Positions 16,355 to 26,320 of a stretch of DNA of 64,000 nt are shown here, in pieces. Both the position numbers and the translations under genes were made by a program. The stretch comes from Xylophilus sp042867185 (lineage in GTDB: Bacteria > Pseudomonadota > Gammaproteobacteria > Burkholderiales > Burkholderiaceae_C), in NCBI GenBank assembly GCA_042867185.1, contig JBHZQV010000024.1, forward strand, positions 10,858-74,857, in the 5' to 3' direction. Under the pieces are notes generated by a model that saw only the letters and a program-made list of their open reading frames with translations, did not search any database and was not told where the DNA came from. Position 1 is the stretch's first letter, and every line of letters starts with the position of its first letter.

Positions 16355-17941
16355 ATGCTCCAGCGCATCCTCCCCGACCGGGCGCATCCGCTCCACGACA
16401 CCGCCGCCACGCGGCGCATCGAGGCGGCGGCGCTGGCCGGCGCAGCACCGAACGCGCTGATGCAGCGGGCCGGCGCCGCGGTGGCGCGCCTGGCCCGGGC
16501 CCTGGCGCCGCATGCGCGCTGCATCTGGATCGCCTGCGGGCCGGGCAACAACGGCGGCGACGGGCTGGAGGCGGCGGTGCAGCTGCGCCGCGCCGGCCGG
16601 CCGGTGTGCGTGACGCACTTCGCCGATCCGGCACGGCTGCCGGCCGATGCCCGCACGGCGCTGGAGCGCGCCCGGGCGGCAGGCGTCGATTTCGTACCAC
16701 CGCCGGCAGCCGGCGCGCTGTCGCCGCAGGACCTCTGCATCGATGCGCTGCTGGGCATCGGCGGCGCGCCCCGGCAGGCCCCGCAGGAAGCCGCCGACAC
16801 GGCAGCGGCCCACCACGGCGCCCTGCCCACCGGCTGGCTCGACATCGCGCTGGATGCCTTGGCGCACGCCGGCGCGCCGGTGCTGGCCATCGACCTGCCC
16901 TCGGGCCTGCAGGCCGACACCGGCGTCTATGCTACGAAAACAATAGCTGCCAGCCGGTGCGGATCGCCGGCTGCAGCCCCTTTTCATGCAGATTTCACCC
17001 TGGGCCTGCTGACCCTCAAGCCCGGCCTCTTCACCGCCGAGGGCCGCGACCGGGCCGGCAGCGTCTGGCTCGATACGCTGGACGTGGCTACCGGCACGGG
17101 CGCTGATGCCGGGCCGCCCACCGCCTGGCTCTCCGGCCCACCCGGCGCGCCACGCCGCAGCCACGCGTCGCACAAGGGCAGCTTCGGCGACGTGGCGGTG
17201 CTGGGCGGCGAAGGCATCGGCTACCGGGGCCGGGGCATGGCGGGCGCGGCGGTGCTGGCCGCCACCGCCGCGCTGCATGCCGGCGCGGGCCGGGTGCTGC
17301 TGGCGCTGCTCGACGGCAACGCGGGCTTCGGCCTCGACGTGTCGCAGCCCGAGCTGATGCTGCGCACCCCCGAGGCGCTGGACCTGGGCGACGGCGCCCT
17401 CGTCTGCGGCTGCGGCGGCGGGGAAGCCCTGCGCGGCCACCTGCCCCGTGTGCTGGACGAGGCCGCGCGGCTCGTGCTGGATGCCGACGCCCTGAACCTG
17501 GTCGCCGCCGACGCCGGCCTGCAGCAGCGCCTGGCGCGGCGCGCGGCGGCCGGCCACGCGACCGTGCTGACGCCGCATCCGCTGGAAGCCGCGCGCCTGC
17601 TGGGCACCGACACCCAGGCCGTGCAGGCCGACCGGCTCGCGGCCGCGCGCCGCCTGGCGGAGCGCTTCGGCTGCGCGGTGGTGGTGAAAGGCTCGGGCAG
17701 CATCGTCGCCGCGCCGGGGCGGCTGCCCCGGATCAACCCCACCGGCAACGGGCGCCTGGCCACCGCCGGCACCGGCGATGTGCTGGCCGGGATGGTGGGC
17801 GCGCGGCTGGCGGCGGGGCTGGAGGGGTTCGATGCGGCGGCAGACGCCGTCTACACCCACGGCGCGCTGGCCGACGGCTGGCCGGCGCACCGGCCGCTGA
17901 CGGCCGGGGCGCTGGCGCGGCGGCACGCGCAGTACGTCTAG
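16355..17941 (+). CDS. nnr: Bifunctional NAD(P)H-hydrate epimerase / dehydratase
   Basis: Repairs hydrated NAD(P)H. The N-terminal YjeF-type epimerase domain (about residues 1-235) has CGPGNNGGDGLEAAVQL. The C-terminal ADP/ATP-dependent dehydratase (about 255-520) has VLTPHPLEAARLLG, VVVKGSG and INPTGNGRLATAGTGDVLAG. The ATG at 16355 gives 528 aa. A GCTA...TAGC repeat copy (16931-16987) is read in frame as roughly 18 residues of low-conservation sequence just before the FTLGLLTLKPGLF segment. That would be an insertion within the epimerase domain that evidently keeps the frame open. The stop overlaps that of the convergent SDR gene. Confidence 0.93.
   Translation: MLQRILPDRAHPLHDTAATRRIEAAALAGAAPNALMQRAGAAVARLARALAPHARCIWIACGPGNNGGDGLEAAVQLRRAGRPVCVTHFADPARLPADARTALERARAAGVDFVPPPAAGALSPQDLCIDALLGIGGAPRQAPQEAADTAAAHHGALPTGWLDIALDALAHAGAPVLAIDLPSGLQADTGVYATKTIAASRCGSPAAAPFHADFTLGLLTLKPGLFTAEGRDRAGSVWLDTLDVATGTGADAGPPTAWLSGPPGAPRRSHASHKGSFGDVAVLGGEGIGYRGRGMAGAAVLAATAALHAGAGRVLLALLDGNAGFGLDVSQPELMLRTPEALDLGDGALVCGCGGGEALRGHLPRVLDEAARLVLDADALNLVAADAGLQQRLARRAAAGHATVLTPHPLEAARLLGTDTQAVQADRLAAARRLAERFGCAVVVKGSGSIVAAPGRLPRINPTGNGRLATAGTGDVLAGMVGARLAAGLEGFDAAADAVYTHGALADGWPAHRPLTAGALARRHAQYV
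16931..16987 (+). repeat. GCTA...TAGCTG repeat copy inside nnr
   Basis: GCTACGAAAACAATAGCTG at 16931-16949 is followed by an inverted pair (CAGCCGG / CCGGCTG) and the tail CAGCCCCTTTTCATG. The layout closely matches the copy at 36057-36120. It lies inside a coding frame without a stop. Confidence 0.65.
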
Positions 17942-18708
17942 CCGCGCCCTGCGAACGGCATCTTGGTCGCCATCACCGTGTGGAACATCACGTTGGCCTC
18001 CAGCGGCAGGTTGGCCATGTAGCGCACCGATTCGCCGACGATCGCCACGTCGATCAGCGGCTCGGCGGCCGTGGTGCCGTTGGCCTGCAGCACGCCGCGG
18101 GCCATGCGCTCGGCCAGGCCGGTGAGCGCGTTGCCGACGTCGATCTGGCCCACCGCGATATCGTGCACCCGGCCGTCGAGCGCGGCCGTCTTGGTCAGGC
18201 CCGACACGCCGTGCTTGGTCGCGGTGTAGGCGATGGAATGCGGCCGCGGCGTGGTGGCCGAGATAGATCCGTTGTTGATGATGCGGCCGCCCCGCGGGCT
18301 CTGGTCCTTCATCGTGCGGAAGGCTTCGCGCAGGCACAGGAACATGCCGGTGAGGTTGACGTCGACCACCTCCTGCCAGCGCTCCAGGCTCAGGTCTTCG
18401 ATCGGGCTGGTGGCGCTGATGCCGGCGTTGTTGAACAGCAGGTCGACCCGGCCGAAGCGCCGCACCGCCGCCCGGAACAGGGCGGCGACCGCCGCCTCGT
18501 CGCCCACGTCGGTCGGCACCGCCAGCACCTGCGCGGCGTCTTGCGCCAGTGCGGCCACCTCGGCCAGCGGCTCGGGCCGGCGGCCGGCCAGCACGACGCG
18601 CCAGCCGTCGTCGAGCAGGGCGAGCGCGGCCGCGCGGCCGATGCCGGTGCCCGCGCCGGTGACGATGGCGACGCCGCGTTCGCCGCGCTGGTTGGAAGAA
18701 GCTGTCAT
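17938..18708 (-). CDS. Short-chain dehydrogenase/reductase
   Basis: Classical SDR oxidoreductase (256 aa). Cofactor motif GAGTGIGRAAAL is near residue 19, the NNAG motif is present (LLFNNAGIS), followed by the catalytic Ser region (NNGSISATT) and YTATKHG (YxxxK). The residue after beta-2 (AGRRPEPL) suggests NADP(H) preference. The substrate is not identifiable. AGGAG lies 7 bp upstream of the ATG. It is convergent with nnr, their stops overlapping by three bases. Confidence 0.88.
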   Translation of the reverse strand: MTASSNQRGERGVAIVTGAGTGIGRAAALALLDDGWRVVLAGRRPEPLAEVAALAQDAAQVLAVPTDVGDEAAVAALFRAAVRRFGRVDLLFNNAGISATSPIEDLSLERWQEVVDVNLTGMFLCLREAFRTMKDQSPRGGRIINNGSISATTPRPHSIAYTATKHGVSGLTKTAALDGRVHDIAVGQIDVGNALTGLAERMARGVLQANGTTAAEPLIDVAIVGESVRYMANLPLEANVMFHTVMATKMPFAGRG

Positions 18709-18918
18709 GGTGTCTCCTGATGGTTATGGGAAAGGAACGGCTTCGCCGGCACGCCTTTGGCGGCATGCGGCGGGATCTGTGAGGATGGCGGCAGAGCGCG
18801 GTCCGCGCGGCCGGCCCGGCAGATGGGAGCGAACCCCGCCACCGCGGCAGGCCGTTCCGGCGAACGGCCCGCGCCCTGTGGGGCCCGATGCTGCGGCGCG
18901 GCGCGGCGGCTCAGCGGC

Positions 18919-21198
18919 TCAGCGGCGCGGCTTGCGGGCCTTCGGCTTGCCCTTGGCCAGCGCGCCCTTGACCGACGCCTTCAGCGACTGGATCGGCGAC
19001 CGTGCGGGCGGGGGCGACAGCGCGGAGTCTTCCGCCCGGGCACCGCGGTTCTTGCGGGGACGGGCGGAGCGGCTGTCGGAGGCGCCGCCGGCGGCGGCGT
19101 CGGGCTCGCGACCGCCCTTGTCGCGCATCGCGCGGGACACCAGGTCCTCGCCTTCGCGCACCAGGCGGAAGTCGATCTTGCGGCCGTCGAGGTCGACCCG
19201 GCTCACCTGCACCCGCAGGCGGGAGCCGACAGCGTAGCGGATGCCGGTGCGCTCGCCGCGCAGCTCCTGGCGCGCCTCGTCGAAGCGGAAGTACTCGCCG
19301 CCCAACTCGGTGATGTGGACCAGCCCTTCGACGTACATCGCATCGAGCGTGACGAAGATGCCGAAGCTGGTGCAGGCGGTGACGACGCCGCCGTACTCCT
19401 CGCCCAGGTGCTCGCGCATGTACTTGCACTTGAGCCAGGCCTCGACGTCGCGGCTGGCCTCGTCGGCGCGGCGCTCGTTGGCGCTGCAGTGGAGGCCGGC
19501 GGCCTGCCAGGCCTGCATCGCCTCGGGGCTGGCGACGACTTTCATCGGCTTCTGCTCGGGCGCCTTCACCCGCTGCGCCAGGCGCTTGGCCAGCTTGGCA
19601 TGCGCCTCGCCGGGCGTCGGCAGGCCGGGCAGCTGGTAGGTGGTCTTGCCCAAAATCGCCTTGATCACCCGGTGCACCAGCAGATCGGGGTAGCGCCGGA
19701 TCGGGCTGGTGAAGTGGGTGTAGGCCTCGTACGCCAGACCGAAGTGGCCGCTGTTGAACGGCGTGTAGATCGCCTGCTGCATCGAGCGCAGCAGCATGGT
19801 GTGGATCTGCTGGGCGTCGGGCCGGTCCTTGGTGGCCTGGGCGATGGCCTGGAACTCGCCGGGCACCGGATCGTCGCCGATGGTGATGCCGACGCCCATC
19901 GCCTTCAGGTAGTTGCGCAGGATCTCCTTCTTCTCGGGCGTCGGGCCTTCGTGCACCCGGTAGAGGCCGGGCTGGTTGCCCTGCAGGATGAAGTCGGCGC
20001 TGCAGACGTTGGCGGCGAGCATCGCCTCTTCGATCAGGCGGTGGGCCTCGTTGCGGGTGCGCGGCACGATCTTCTCTATGCGGCCGTTCTCGTCGCAGAC
20101 GATCTGCGTCTCGGTGGTCTCGAAATCGACCGCGCCGCGCACGCCGCGGGCGCCCAGCAACGCGCGGTAGACGTCCGACAGGTTCAGCAGGTCCTCGACC
20201 CGGTCCTTGCGCTTGGCCGCCTCGGGGCCGCGGGTGTTCGACAGGATCGCCGCCACCTCGGTGTAGGTGAAGCGCGCATGGCTGAACATCACCGCCGGAT
20301 AGAACTGGTAGGCGTGCACTTCGCCCTTGGCGGTCACCAGCATGTCGCAGACCATGCACAGCCGCTCGACCTCGGGGTTGAGCGAGCACAGGCCGTTCGA
20401 CAGCTTCTCCGGCAGCATCGGGATCACCCGGCGCGGGAAGTAGACGCTGGTGGCGCGGTCGTAGGCGTCGATGTCGATCGCGTTGCCGGTGTGCACGTAG
20501 TGGCTCACGTCGGCGATCGCGACCAGCAGGCGCCAGCCGTTGGCGCGGCCGATCTTGGCCGGCTCGCAGTACACCGCGTCGTCGAAGTCGCGGGCGTCCT
20601 CGCCGTCGATCGTGACCAGGGGCACGTCGCGCAGGTCGACCCGGTTGCGGTGGTCCTGCGGCCGCACCTTGTCGGGCAGGGCCTTGGCCGCCGCCAGGCA
20701 TGCGTCCGAGAACTCGTGCGGCACGCCGTACTTGCGCACCGCGATCTCGATCTCCATGCCCGGATCGTCCACCTCGCCCAGCACCTCGACCACGCGGCCG
20801 ACCGGCTGGCCGTACAGCGCCGGCAATTCGGTCAGCTCGACCACCACCACCTGGCCCGGCTTGGCGACGCCGGTCGCGCCCTTGGGGATCAGGATGTCCT
20901 GGCCGTAGCGCTTGTCTTCGGGCGCCACCAGCCAGACGCCGCTCTCCTGCAGCAGCCGGCCGATCAGCGGCTGCGGCGGACGCTCGACGATCTCCAGCAC
21001 CCGGCCCTCGGGCCGGCCCTTGCGGTCGTGCCGCACGATGCGGGCCTTGACCCGGTCCTTGTGCAGCACCGCGCGCATCTCGTTCGAGGGCAGGAACACG
21101 TCCGATTGGCCGTCGTCGCGCAGCAGGAAACCATGGCCGTCACGGTGTCCCTGGACGGTCGCGATAAATTCTTCCAACAAGTTTTTTTGTTCGCTCAT
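18919..21198 (-). CDS. rnr: Ribonuclease R
   Basis: Processive 3'-5' exoribonuclease that degrades structured RNA and takes part in rRNA quality control and trans-translation. Starting at MSEQKNLLEEFIATVQGHRD (ATG 21198; an upstream in-frame extension runs into the tRNA) it has OB/cold-shock domains. The RNB catalytic domain follows with DFDDAVYCEP (acidic metal site) and FTSPIRRYPDLLVHR. An S1 domain follows (EEYGGVVTACTSFGIFVTLD), then a Lys/Arg/Ala-rich C-terminal tail. 759 aa. It is divergent from tRNA-Leu 32 bp away. Confidence 0.96.
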   Translation of the reverse strand: MSEQKNLLEEFIATVQGHRDGHGFLLRDDGQSDVFLPSNEMRAVLHKDRVKARIVRHDRKGRPEGRVLEIVERPPQPLIGRLLQESGVWLVAPEDKRYGQDILIPKGATGVAKPGQVVVVELTELPALYGQPVGRVVEVLGEVDDPGMEIEIAVRKYGVPHEFSDACLAAAKALPDKVRPQDHRNRVDLRDVPLVTIDGEDARDFDDAVYCEPAKIGRANGWRLLVAIADVSHYVHTGNAIDIDAYDRATSVYFPRRVIPMLPEKLSNGLCSLNPEVERLCMVCDMLVTAKGEVHAYQFYPAVMFSHARFTYTEVAAILSNTRGPEAAKRKDRVEDLLNLSDVYRALLGARGVRGAVDFETTETQIVCDENGRIEKIVPRTRNEAHRLIEEAMLAANVCSADFILQGNQPGLYRVHEGPTPEKKEILRNYLKAMGVGITIGDDPVPGEFQAIAQATKDRPDAQQIHTMLLRSMQQAIYTPFNSGHFGLAYEAYTHFTSPIRRYPDLLVHRVIKAILGKTTYQLPGLPTPGEAHAKLAKRLAQRVKAPEQKPMKVVASPEAMQAWQAAGLHCSANERRADEASRDVEAWLKCKYMREHLGEEYGGVVTACTSFGIFVTLDAMYVEGLVHITELGGEYFRFDEARQELRGERTGIRYAVGSRLRVQVSRVDLDGRKIDFRLVREGEDLVSRAMRDKGGREPDAAAGGASDSRSARPRKNRGARAEDSALSPPPARSPIQSLKASVKGALAKGKPKARKPRR

Positions 21199-21213
21199 TT
21201 TTCTGTATATAAT
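21187..21213 (+). promoter_or_regulatory. tRNA-Leu promoter
   Basis: A consensus TATAAT lies at 21208-21213, 17 bp before the first tRNA base. The -35 is weaker: TTGTTC at 21187-21192 (15 bp spacer) or TTTTTG at 21184-21189 (18 bp spacer). It overlaps the rnr start codon region on the other strand. Confidence 0.7.
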
Positions 21214-21230
21214 CGTGTTTTTCCTGAAAT

Positions 21231-21315
<85 letters not shown>

Positions 21316-21350
21316 AGTTTGATAGTAGCCAAACGGCTGCAGTTTTCGAA

Positions 21351-21381
21351 AAGCCGCTGAAGTTTCTTCAGCGGCTTTTTT
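21351..21381 (+). terminator. Intrinsic terminator after tRNA-Leu, possibly bidirectional
   Basis: A perfect 11-bp stem (AAGCCGCTGAA / TTCAGCGGCTT) with a 5-base loop runs into a T-rich run ending near 21381. On the minus strand the same stem is followed by TTTT, so it may also end rimO transcription, which finishes 114 bp away. Confidence 0.85.
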
Positions 21382-21494
21382 CTTGCCCGAACGCCTTGCG
21401 CTGCCGAGCAGATCGCCGCAGCAGCACGCCGCGGCGGGCACCGGCGCATGGCACGCCGCGGGGTGCGGAATCGCCATGCGCCGGGCGGGTCCCG

Positions 21495-22901
21495 TCATAC
21501 GGGCTGGGCCACCAGGTCGTGTCCGTCGGTGCCGACGATGCGGGCCCGGGTGAACTCGCCCACCTTCAGCGTCTTGCTGATCTTCTCCGGCGGCAGGAGC
21601 CGCACGGTGCCGTCGATCTCGGGCGCATCCGCATAGCTGCGGCCCACCCCGCCCTTGCGGCCCATCGCCGGCGCCGAATCGACCAGCACCTGCATCGTGG
21701 CGCCGACCCGCTTCTGCAGCTTGGCGGCCGACACCTCTTCGGCCACCGCCATGAAGCGGGCGCGGCGCTCTTCGCGCTCTTCGATGGGCAGCATGCCGGG
21801 GATGTCGTTGGCGGTGGCGCCGGTCACCGCGCTGTAGGCGAAGCAGCCGGCACGGTCGATCTGCGCCTCGCGCACGAAATCGAGCAGGTGCTGGAACTCG
21901 GCCTCGGTCTCGCCGGGGAAGCCGGCGATGAAGGTGCTGCGCACCACGATCTCGGGGCAGGCGGCGCGCCAGCGCTCGATCCGCTCGAGGTTGCGCTCGC
22001 CGCTGGCGGGCCGCTTCATGCGGCGCAGCACGTCGGGGTGGCTGTGCTGGAACGGCACGTCGAGGTAAGGCAAGGCCAGGCCCTGCGCCATCAGCGGCAC
22101 CACCTCGTCGACGCTCGGGTACGGGTACACGTAGTGCAGCCGGACCCAGGCACCGTAGGGCTCGGCCATCTCGCCCAGCGCCTGCACCAGTTCCAGCATC
22201 CGGGTCTTGACCGGGCGGCCGTCGAAGAAGCCTGTGCGGTACTTCACGTCGACGCCGTAGGCCGAGGTGTCCTGGCTGATCACCAGCAGCTCTTTCACGC
22301 CGCCCTCGAACAGCGCGCGGGCCTCCTTCAGCACGTCGCCGATCGGCCGCGACACCAGGTCGCCGCGCATCGACGGGATGATGCAGAAGGTGCAGCGGTG
22401 GTTGCAGCCCTCGCTGATCTTGAGGTAGGCGTAGTGCTTGGGGGTGAGCTTGATGCCCGCCACGCCGAAGCTGTCGGGCACCAGGTCGATGAACGGGTCG
22501 TGCGGCTTGGGCAGGTTCAGGTGCACCGCGTCCATCACCTCCTGCGTGGCATGGGGGCCGGTGACGGCCAGCACGCTCGGGTGCATCTGCCGCACCATGT
22601 TGCCGCCACCGTCGCCGGCGCGGGCGCCCAGGCAGCCGGTGACGATCACCTTGCCGTTGGCGGCCAGCGCCTCGCCGATGGTGTCGAGGCTTTCGCGCAC
22701 CGCGTCGTCGATGAAGCCGCAGGTGTTGACGATCACCAGGTCGGCGCCCTCGAAGGTCTTGGAGGTCTGGTAACCCTCGGCACTCAGCTGGGTGAGGATC
22801 AGCTCGGAATCGGTCAGCGCCTTGGGGCAACCCAGGCTGACGAAGCCGACGCGGGGCGCGCCGGTAGGGATGGTGGGGGGTGGGGAGAGGACTTCGCTCA
22901 T
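21495..22901 (-). CDS. rimO: Ribosomal protein S12 methylthiotransferase RimO
   Basis: Radical-SAM enzyme that adds a methylthio group to Asp88 of ribosomal protein S12. The N-terminal UPF0004 domain (VGFVSLGCPKALTDSELILT, VNTCGFID) carries one Fe-S cluster. The radical-SAM motif CNHRCTFC sits in EGCNHRCTFCIIPSMRG. A C-terminal TRAM domain starts around residue 385. 468 aa, normal. It is 49 bp downstream of the phaR stop on the same strand. Confidence 0.95.
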   Translation of the reverse strand: MSEVLSPPPTIPTGAPRVGFVSLGCPKALTDSELILTQLSAEGYQTSKTFEGADLVIVNTCGFIDDAVRESLDTIGEALAANGKVIVTGCLGARAGDGGGNMVRQMHPSVLAVTGPHATQEVMDAVHLNLPKPHDPFIDLVPDSFGVAGIKLTPKHYAYLKISEGCNHRCTFCIIPSMRGDLVSRPIGDVLKEARALFEGGVKELLVISQDTSAYGVDVKYRTGFFDGRPVKTRMLELVQALGEMAEPYGAWVRLHYVYPYPSVDEVVPLMAQGLALPYLDVPFQHSHPDVLRRMKRPASGERNLERIERWRAACPEIVVRSTFIAGFPGETEAEFQHLLDFVREAQIDRAGCFAYSAVTGATANDIPGMLPIEEREERRARFMAVAEEVSAAKLQKRVGATMQVLVDSAPAMGRKGGVGRSYADAPEIDGTVRLLPPEKISKTLKVGEFTRARIVGTDGHDLVAQPV

Positions 22902-22950
22902 CCCGGTATTGTCGGCGTTCCGGGCCGGCGGCCCCTGCGGCGGGGCAAAT

Positions 22951-23493
22951 TCAACGTTTCAGGCCCAGCGCGTCGAACATCTGCTCGGTCTGCTTCTGCA
23001 TCTGTTCCTGCATCTGCAGGAAGGTGTTCTTCGACTGCTCGGCGTAGTTGCTCATCATGCCCTGGGTCAGCGGCGACTGGGTGTTGAGGAACTGGGTCCA
23101 CATCGCCGGCGTCAGGCCCTTCGACTGCTCGGCCAGCTTGGCCTGGATGTCGGTGAAGGCCTGCACGTTCTTCTCGAGGTAGACGCCCATGAAGCCCTGC
23201 ATCGCGTGGCCGTAGAAGCGGATGATGTTGGCGAGCACCGCCTCGCTGAACATCGGCGCGCCGCCGGCCTCTTCCTCCAGGATGATCTGCAGCAGGATGC
23301 TGCGGGTCAGGTCCTCGCCGGTCTTGGCGTCGCGCACCGAGAACACCGCGCGCTCCAGCACCAGCCGCCGCACCTCGGTCAGCGTGATGTAGCTGGAGGT
23401 CTCGGTGTCGTAGAGCCGGCGGTTGGGGTACTTCTTGATGACCCGCGCCGCACCGCCTTCGGGCTTCGGTCCTGCGATTTTCTTGCTCTGCAC
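22951..23493 (-). CDS. phaR: Polyhydroxyalkanoate synthesis regulator PhaR
   Basis: DNA- and PHB-binding repressor of phasin and PHB genes. The conserved N-terminal DNA-binding domain reads ARVIKKYPNRRLYDTETSSY, followed by the PHB accumulation regulatory domain and a Gln/Met-rich coiled C-terminus. Start choice: GTG at 23493, because AGGAG lies 7 bp upstream; the longer frame to 23550 lacks this. Length is 180 aa. A phasin gene, a likely target, lies 18 kb away at 41856. Confidence 0.92.
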   Translation of the reverse strand: MQSKKIAGPKPEGGAARVIKKYPNRRLYDTETSSYITLTEVRRLVLERAVFSVRDAKTGEDLTRSILLQIILEEEAGGAPMFSEAVLANIIRFYGHAMQGFMGVYLEKNVQAFTDIQAKLAEQSKGLTPAMWTQFLNTQSPLTQGMMSNYAEQSKNTFLQMQEQMQKQTEQMFDALGLKR

Positions 23494-23689
23494 TGCGTGA
23501 CTCCTAATGGACGGGGTTCCACGCACGGTCCTCCCTTGCGTGCAGACCATTCTAGAGATGCACGGTGCCGGCCTTTCCCTAGATTAACCCTGATGCACGG
23601 GGCGCCGGGCCGGCCCGTGGCGGGGCCCGTCCGGCCCCGCGCTCCACAATACCACTCCGCGCCGCGCTTCCCAGGTACCGCCCTCTCCC

Positions 23690-26320
23690 ATGCTCGCCCT
23701 TCTCACCAGCTTTTCGTGGCAGGAACTCCGCCACCAGCCGCTGCGCCACCTGGCGGCGCTGGCCGCGGTGATGCTGGGCGTGGCGCTCGCCTTCGCGGTG
23801 CACCTGATCAACGCCTCGGCCCTCGACGAGTTCTCGCAGGCGGTGCGCGCCGTCGACGGCCGGCCCGACCTGGAACTGCGCGCGGCGCAGGAGACGTTCG
23901 ACGACGGTGTCTTCGGCACCGTGGCCCGCCGGCCCGAGGTGGCGGTCGCCAACCCGGTGCTGGAGACGGGCACCTTCGGGCAGCACGGCGCGTCGCCCCG
24001 GGTCGCGATCCGGGTGCTGGGGGTGGATGCGCTGGCCGCGGTGCGGTCGGCGCCGGCGCTGGCCCCGTCGCCGATGGCCGGCGCCGACCGGCTGGCGCTC
24101 TTCCTGCCCGACACGGTGTTCCTCAACCCCGCAGCGCTGCAGGCCCTGGGCCTGGCCGCTTCCCCCGCCGGCACCGTCCTGATGCTGCAGAGCGGCCTGC
24201 AGATGCGGCCGGTGCGCCTGGCCGGCACGGTGGCGGCGCAGGGCGGGCCGGTCGCGGTGATGGACATCGCGGCGGCGCAGGCGCTGTTCGCGCAGCCCGG
24301 GCGGCTCTCGCGGATCGAGCTGCGGCTGGCGCCGGGCACGCCGCGCGACGCCCTCGCCACCGCCCTGGCCGCGACCCCCGGCTGGCCCGCCGGCCTGCAG
24401 GCCGAAGCGCCCGGCGACGCCGAGGCGCGCATCGGCAACCTGTCACGGGCCTACCGGGTCAACCTGACGGTGCTGGCGCTGATCGCCCTGTTCACCGGCG
24501 CCTTCCTGGTCTTCTCGGTGCTGGCGCTGGGCGTGGCCAAGCGGGCGCCGCAGTTCGCGCTGCTGGGCGTGCTGGGCATGACGCCGCGTGGCCGGCGCGG
24601 GCTGGTGCTGGCCGAATCGCTGGCGCTGGGCCTGGCCGGCAGCGCGGCGGGCCTGGCACTGGGCACCGGCCTGGCGACGGCGGCCCTGCGGCTGCTGGGG
24701 GGCGACCTGGGCGGCGGCTACTTCGCCGGCGTGGCGCCGCAGCTGCATGTCAGCGGCTGGGCCGCGGCGGCCTACGGCGGCCTGGGCGTGGCGGCGGCGC
24801 TGGCCGGCGGCTGGTGGCCGGCGCGGGCGGCCGAGCGGCTGCCGCCGGCGCAGACGCTCAAGGGCCTGGGCGTGCAGGCCTCCGGCGGGCCGCCCGCCGC
24901 GGTGCCGCTGGCGATGGCGGGCCTGGGCGTGGCGCTGGCCTTCGCGCCGCCGGTCGCGGGGATTCCGCTGGCGGCGTATGTCTCGGTCGGCATGCTGCTG
25001 GTGGGCGGCATCACCGCCCTGCCCTGGCTGATCGGGCTGCTGCTCGACCGGCTGCAGCCGCTGGCCGCGCGCCGGTTGCTGCCGCTGCTGGCGCTGGAGC
25101 GCGCCCGGCGGATGCGCGGCGGCGCGGCGGTGGCCGTCAGCGGGGTGGTCGCCTCGCTGGCGCTGGCGGTGGCGCTCACGGTGATGGTCGCCAGCTTCCG
25201 CGGATCGGTCACCCAGTGGCTCGACGCGGTGCTGCCGGCCGATCTGTACCTGCGCAGCCCCGGCAGCGGCGGATCGGCCGACGCGGCCGCCCTGCCGCCC
25301 GACTTCGTGCAGGCGGTGGCCGCGCTGCCCGGCGTGGCCCGACTGGAGCCGCAGCGCATCCGCCGGCTGCTGCTGGAGCCGGCCCGGCCGCCGGTGGCGC
25401 TGATCGCCCGGCCGCTGCGCACCGCCGATGGCGGCGTCACCGGCTCCCTGCCGCTGCGCGACGCGGCGCTGCCGGTGCCGGCCGGCCGCATCGGCATCTA
25501 TGTCAGCGAGGCGATGGTCGACCTGTACGGCGCACGGCCCGGCGGCGACTTCGTGCCACTGGAAAGCGCGTTTTCACAACAAAACGATGCTGCAGTCGGT
25601 ACGGAACGTCGGCCTCCAACTACGTTTTTCATAGCAGGCGTCTGGCGCGACTACGTGCGGCAGTTCGGCGCGATCGCGATCGACACCGCCGACTACCAGC
25701 GGCTGACCGGCGACCGGCGGGCCAACGACCTGGCGCTGTGGCTGGCGCCCGGGGCCGACGAGGCGGCGCTGCAGGCGCGCATCCGCGCCCTGGCCGGCGA
25801 CGCCGGAATGCAGCCGCCGGCCGGGCCCGGCGGCGGTGGAAGCGACGGCACCGCGCTGGAGTTCAACTCCGCCGGCACGATCCGGGCCGCCTCGTTGCGC
25901 ATCTTCGACCGCAGCTTCGCGGTCACCTACTGGCTGCAGGCGGTGGCGATCGGCATCGGCCTGTTCGGCGTGGCGGCCAGCTTCGGCGCCCAGGTGTTCG
26001 CCCGGCGCAAGGAGTTCGGGCTGCTCGCCCACCTGGGCCTGACCCGGCGGCAGGTGCTGGCGGTGGTCGCCGGCGAGGGTGCGGCCTGGACGGCGGTGGG
26101 CGCGGTGGCCGGCACCGCGCTGGGGCTGGCGGTATCGGTGGTGCTGGTGCATGTGGTCAACCCGCAGAGCTTCCACTGGACGATGGACCTGCAGGTGCCC
26201 TGGATGCGCCTGCTGGCGCTGGCCGGCGCGGTGCTGGCGGCGGGCACCGTCACCGCGCGGCTGGCGGGCGCGGCGGCGGCGGGCCGGGACGCGGTGATGG
26301 CGGTGAAGGAGGACTGGTGA
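23690..26320 (+). CDS. ABC transporter permease, FtsX/MacB-like
   Basis: 876-aa inner-membrane protein with an N-terminal membrane helix, a large periplasmic domain, FtsX-type four-helix bundles at about residues 255-380 and 770-870, and a further helical stretch around 400-500. This is the architecture of YbbP/LolE-like permeases that move lipophilic substrates with a separate ATPase. No ATPase gene is adjacent: phaR lies divergently upstream and an AttH-like gene downstream. A repeat copy (25571-25637, reverse) lies in frame and encodes about 20 residues in the second periplasmic domain. The stop overlaps the next ATG (TGATG). Confidence 0.85.
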   Translation: MLALLTSFSWQELRHQPLRHLAALAAVMLGVALAFAVHLINASALDEFSQAVRAVDGRPDLELRAAQETFDDGVFGTVARRPEVAVANPVLETGTFGQHGASPRVAIRVLGVDALAAVRSAPALAPSPMAGADRLALFLPDTVFLNPAALQALGLAASPAGTVLMLQSGLQMRPVRLAGTVAAQGGPVAVMDIAAAQALFAQPGRLSRIELRLAPGTPRDALATALAATPGWPAGLQAEAPGDAEARIGNLSRAYRVNLTVLALIALFTGAFLVFSVLALGVAKRAPQFALLGVLGMTPRGRRGLVLAESLALGLAGSAAGLALGTGLATAALRLLGGDLGGGYFAGVAPQLHVSGWAAAAYGGLGVAAALAGGWWPARAAERLPPAQTLKGLGVQASGGPPAAVPLAMAGLGVALAFAPPVAGIPLAAYVSVGMLLVGGITALPWLIGLLLDRLQPLAARRLLPLLALERARRMRGGAAVAVSGVVASLALAVALTVMVASFRGSVTQWLDAVLPADLYLRSPGSGGSADAAALPPDFVQAVAALPGVARLEPQRIRRLLLEPARPPVALIARPLRTADGGVTGSLPLRDAALPVPAGRIGIYVSEAMVDLYGARPGGDFVPLESAFSQQNDAAVGTERRPPTTFFIAGVWRDYVRQFGAIAIDTADYQRLTGDRRANDLALWLAPGADEAALQARIRALAGDAGMQPPAGPGGGGSDGTALEFNSAGTIRAASLRIFDRSFAVTYWLQAVAIGIGLFGVAASFGAQVFARRKEFGLLAHLGLTRRQVLAVVAGEGAAWTAVGAVAGTALGLAVSVVLVHVVNPQSFHWTMDLQVPWMRLLALAGAVLAAGTVTARLAGAAAAGRDAVMAVKEDW
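25571..25637 (-). repeat. GCTA...TAG repeat copy inside the permease gene (reverse orientation)
   Basis: On the minus strand TGCTATGAAAAACGTAGTTG is followed by GGAGGCCGACG..., a CGACTGCAGC arm and a GTTTTGTTGTGAAA tail. This is the layout of the 46269 copy. The frame is kept open across it. Confidence 0.6.
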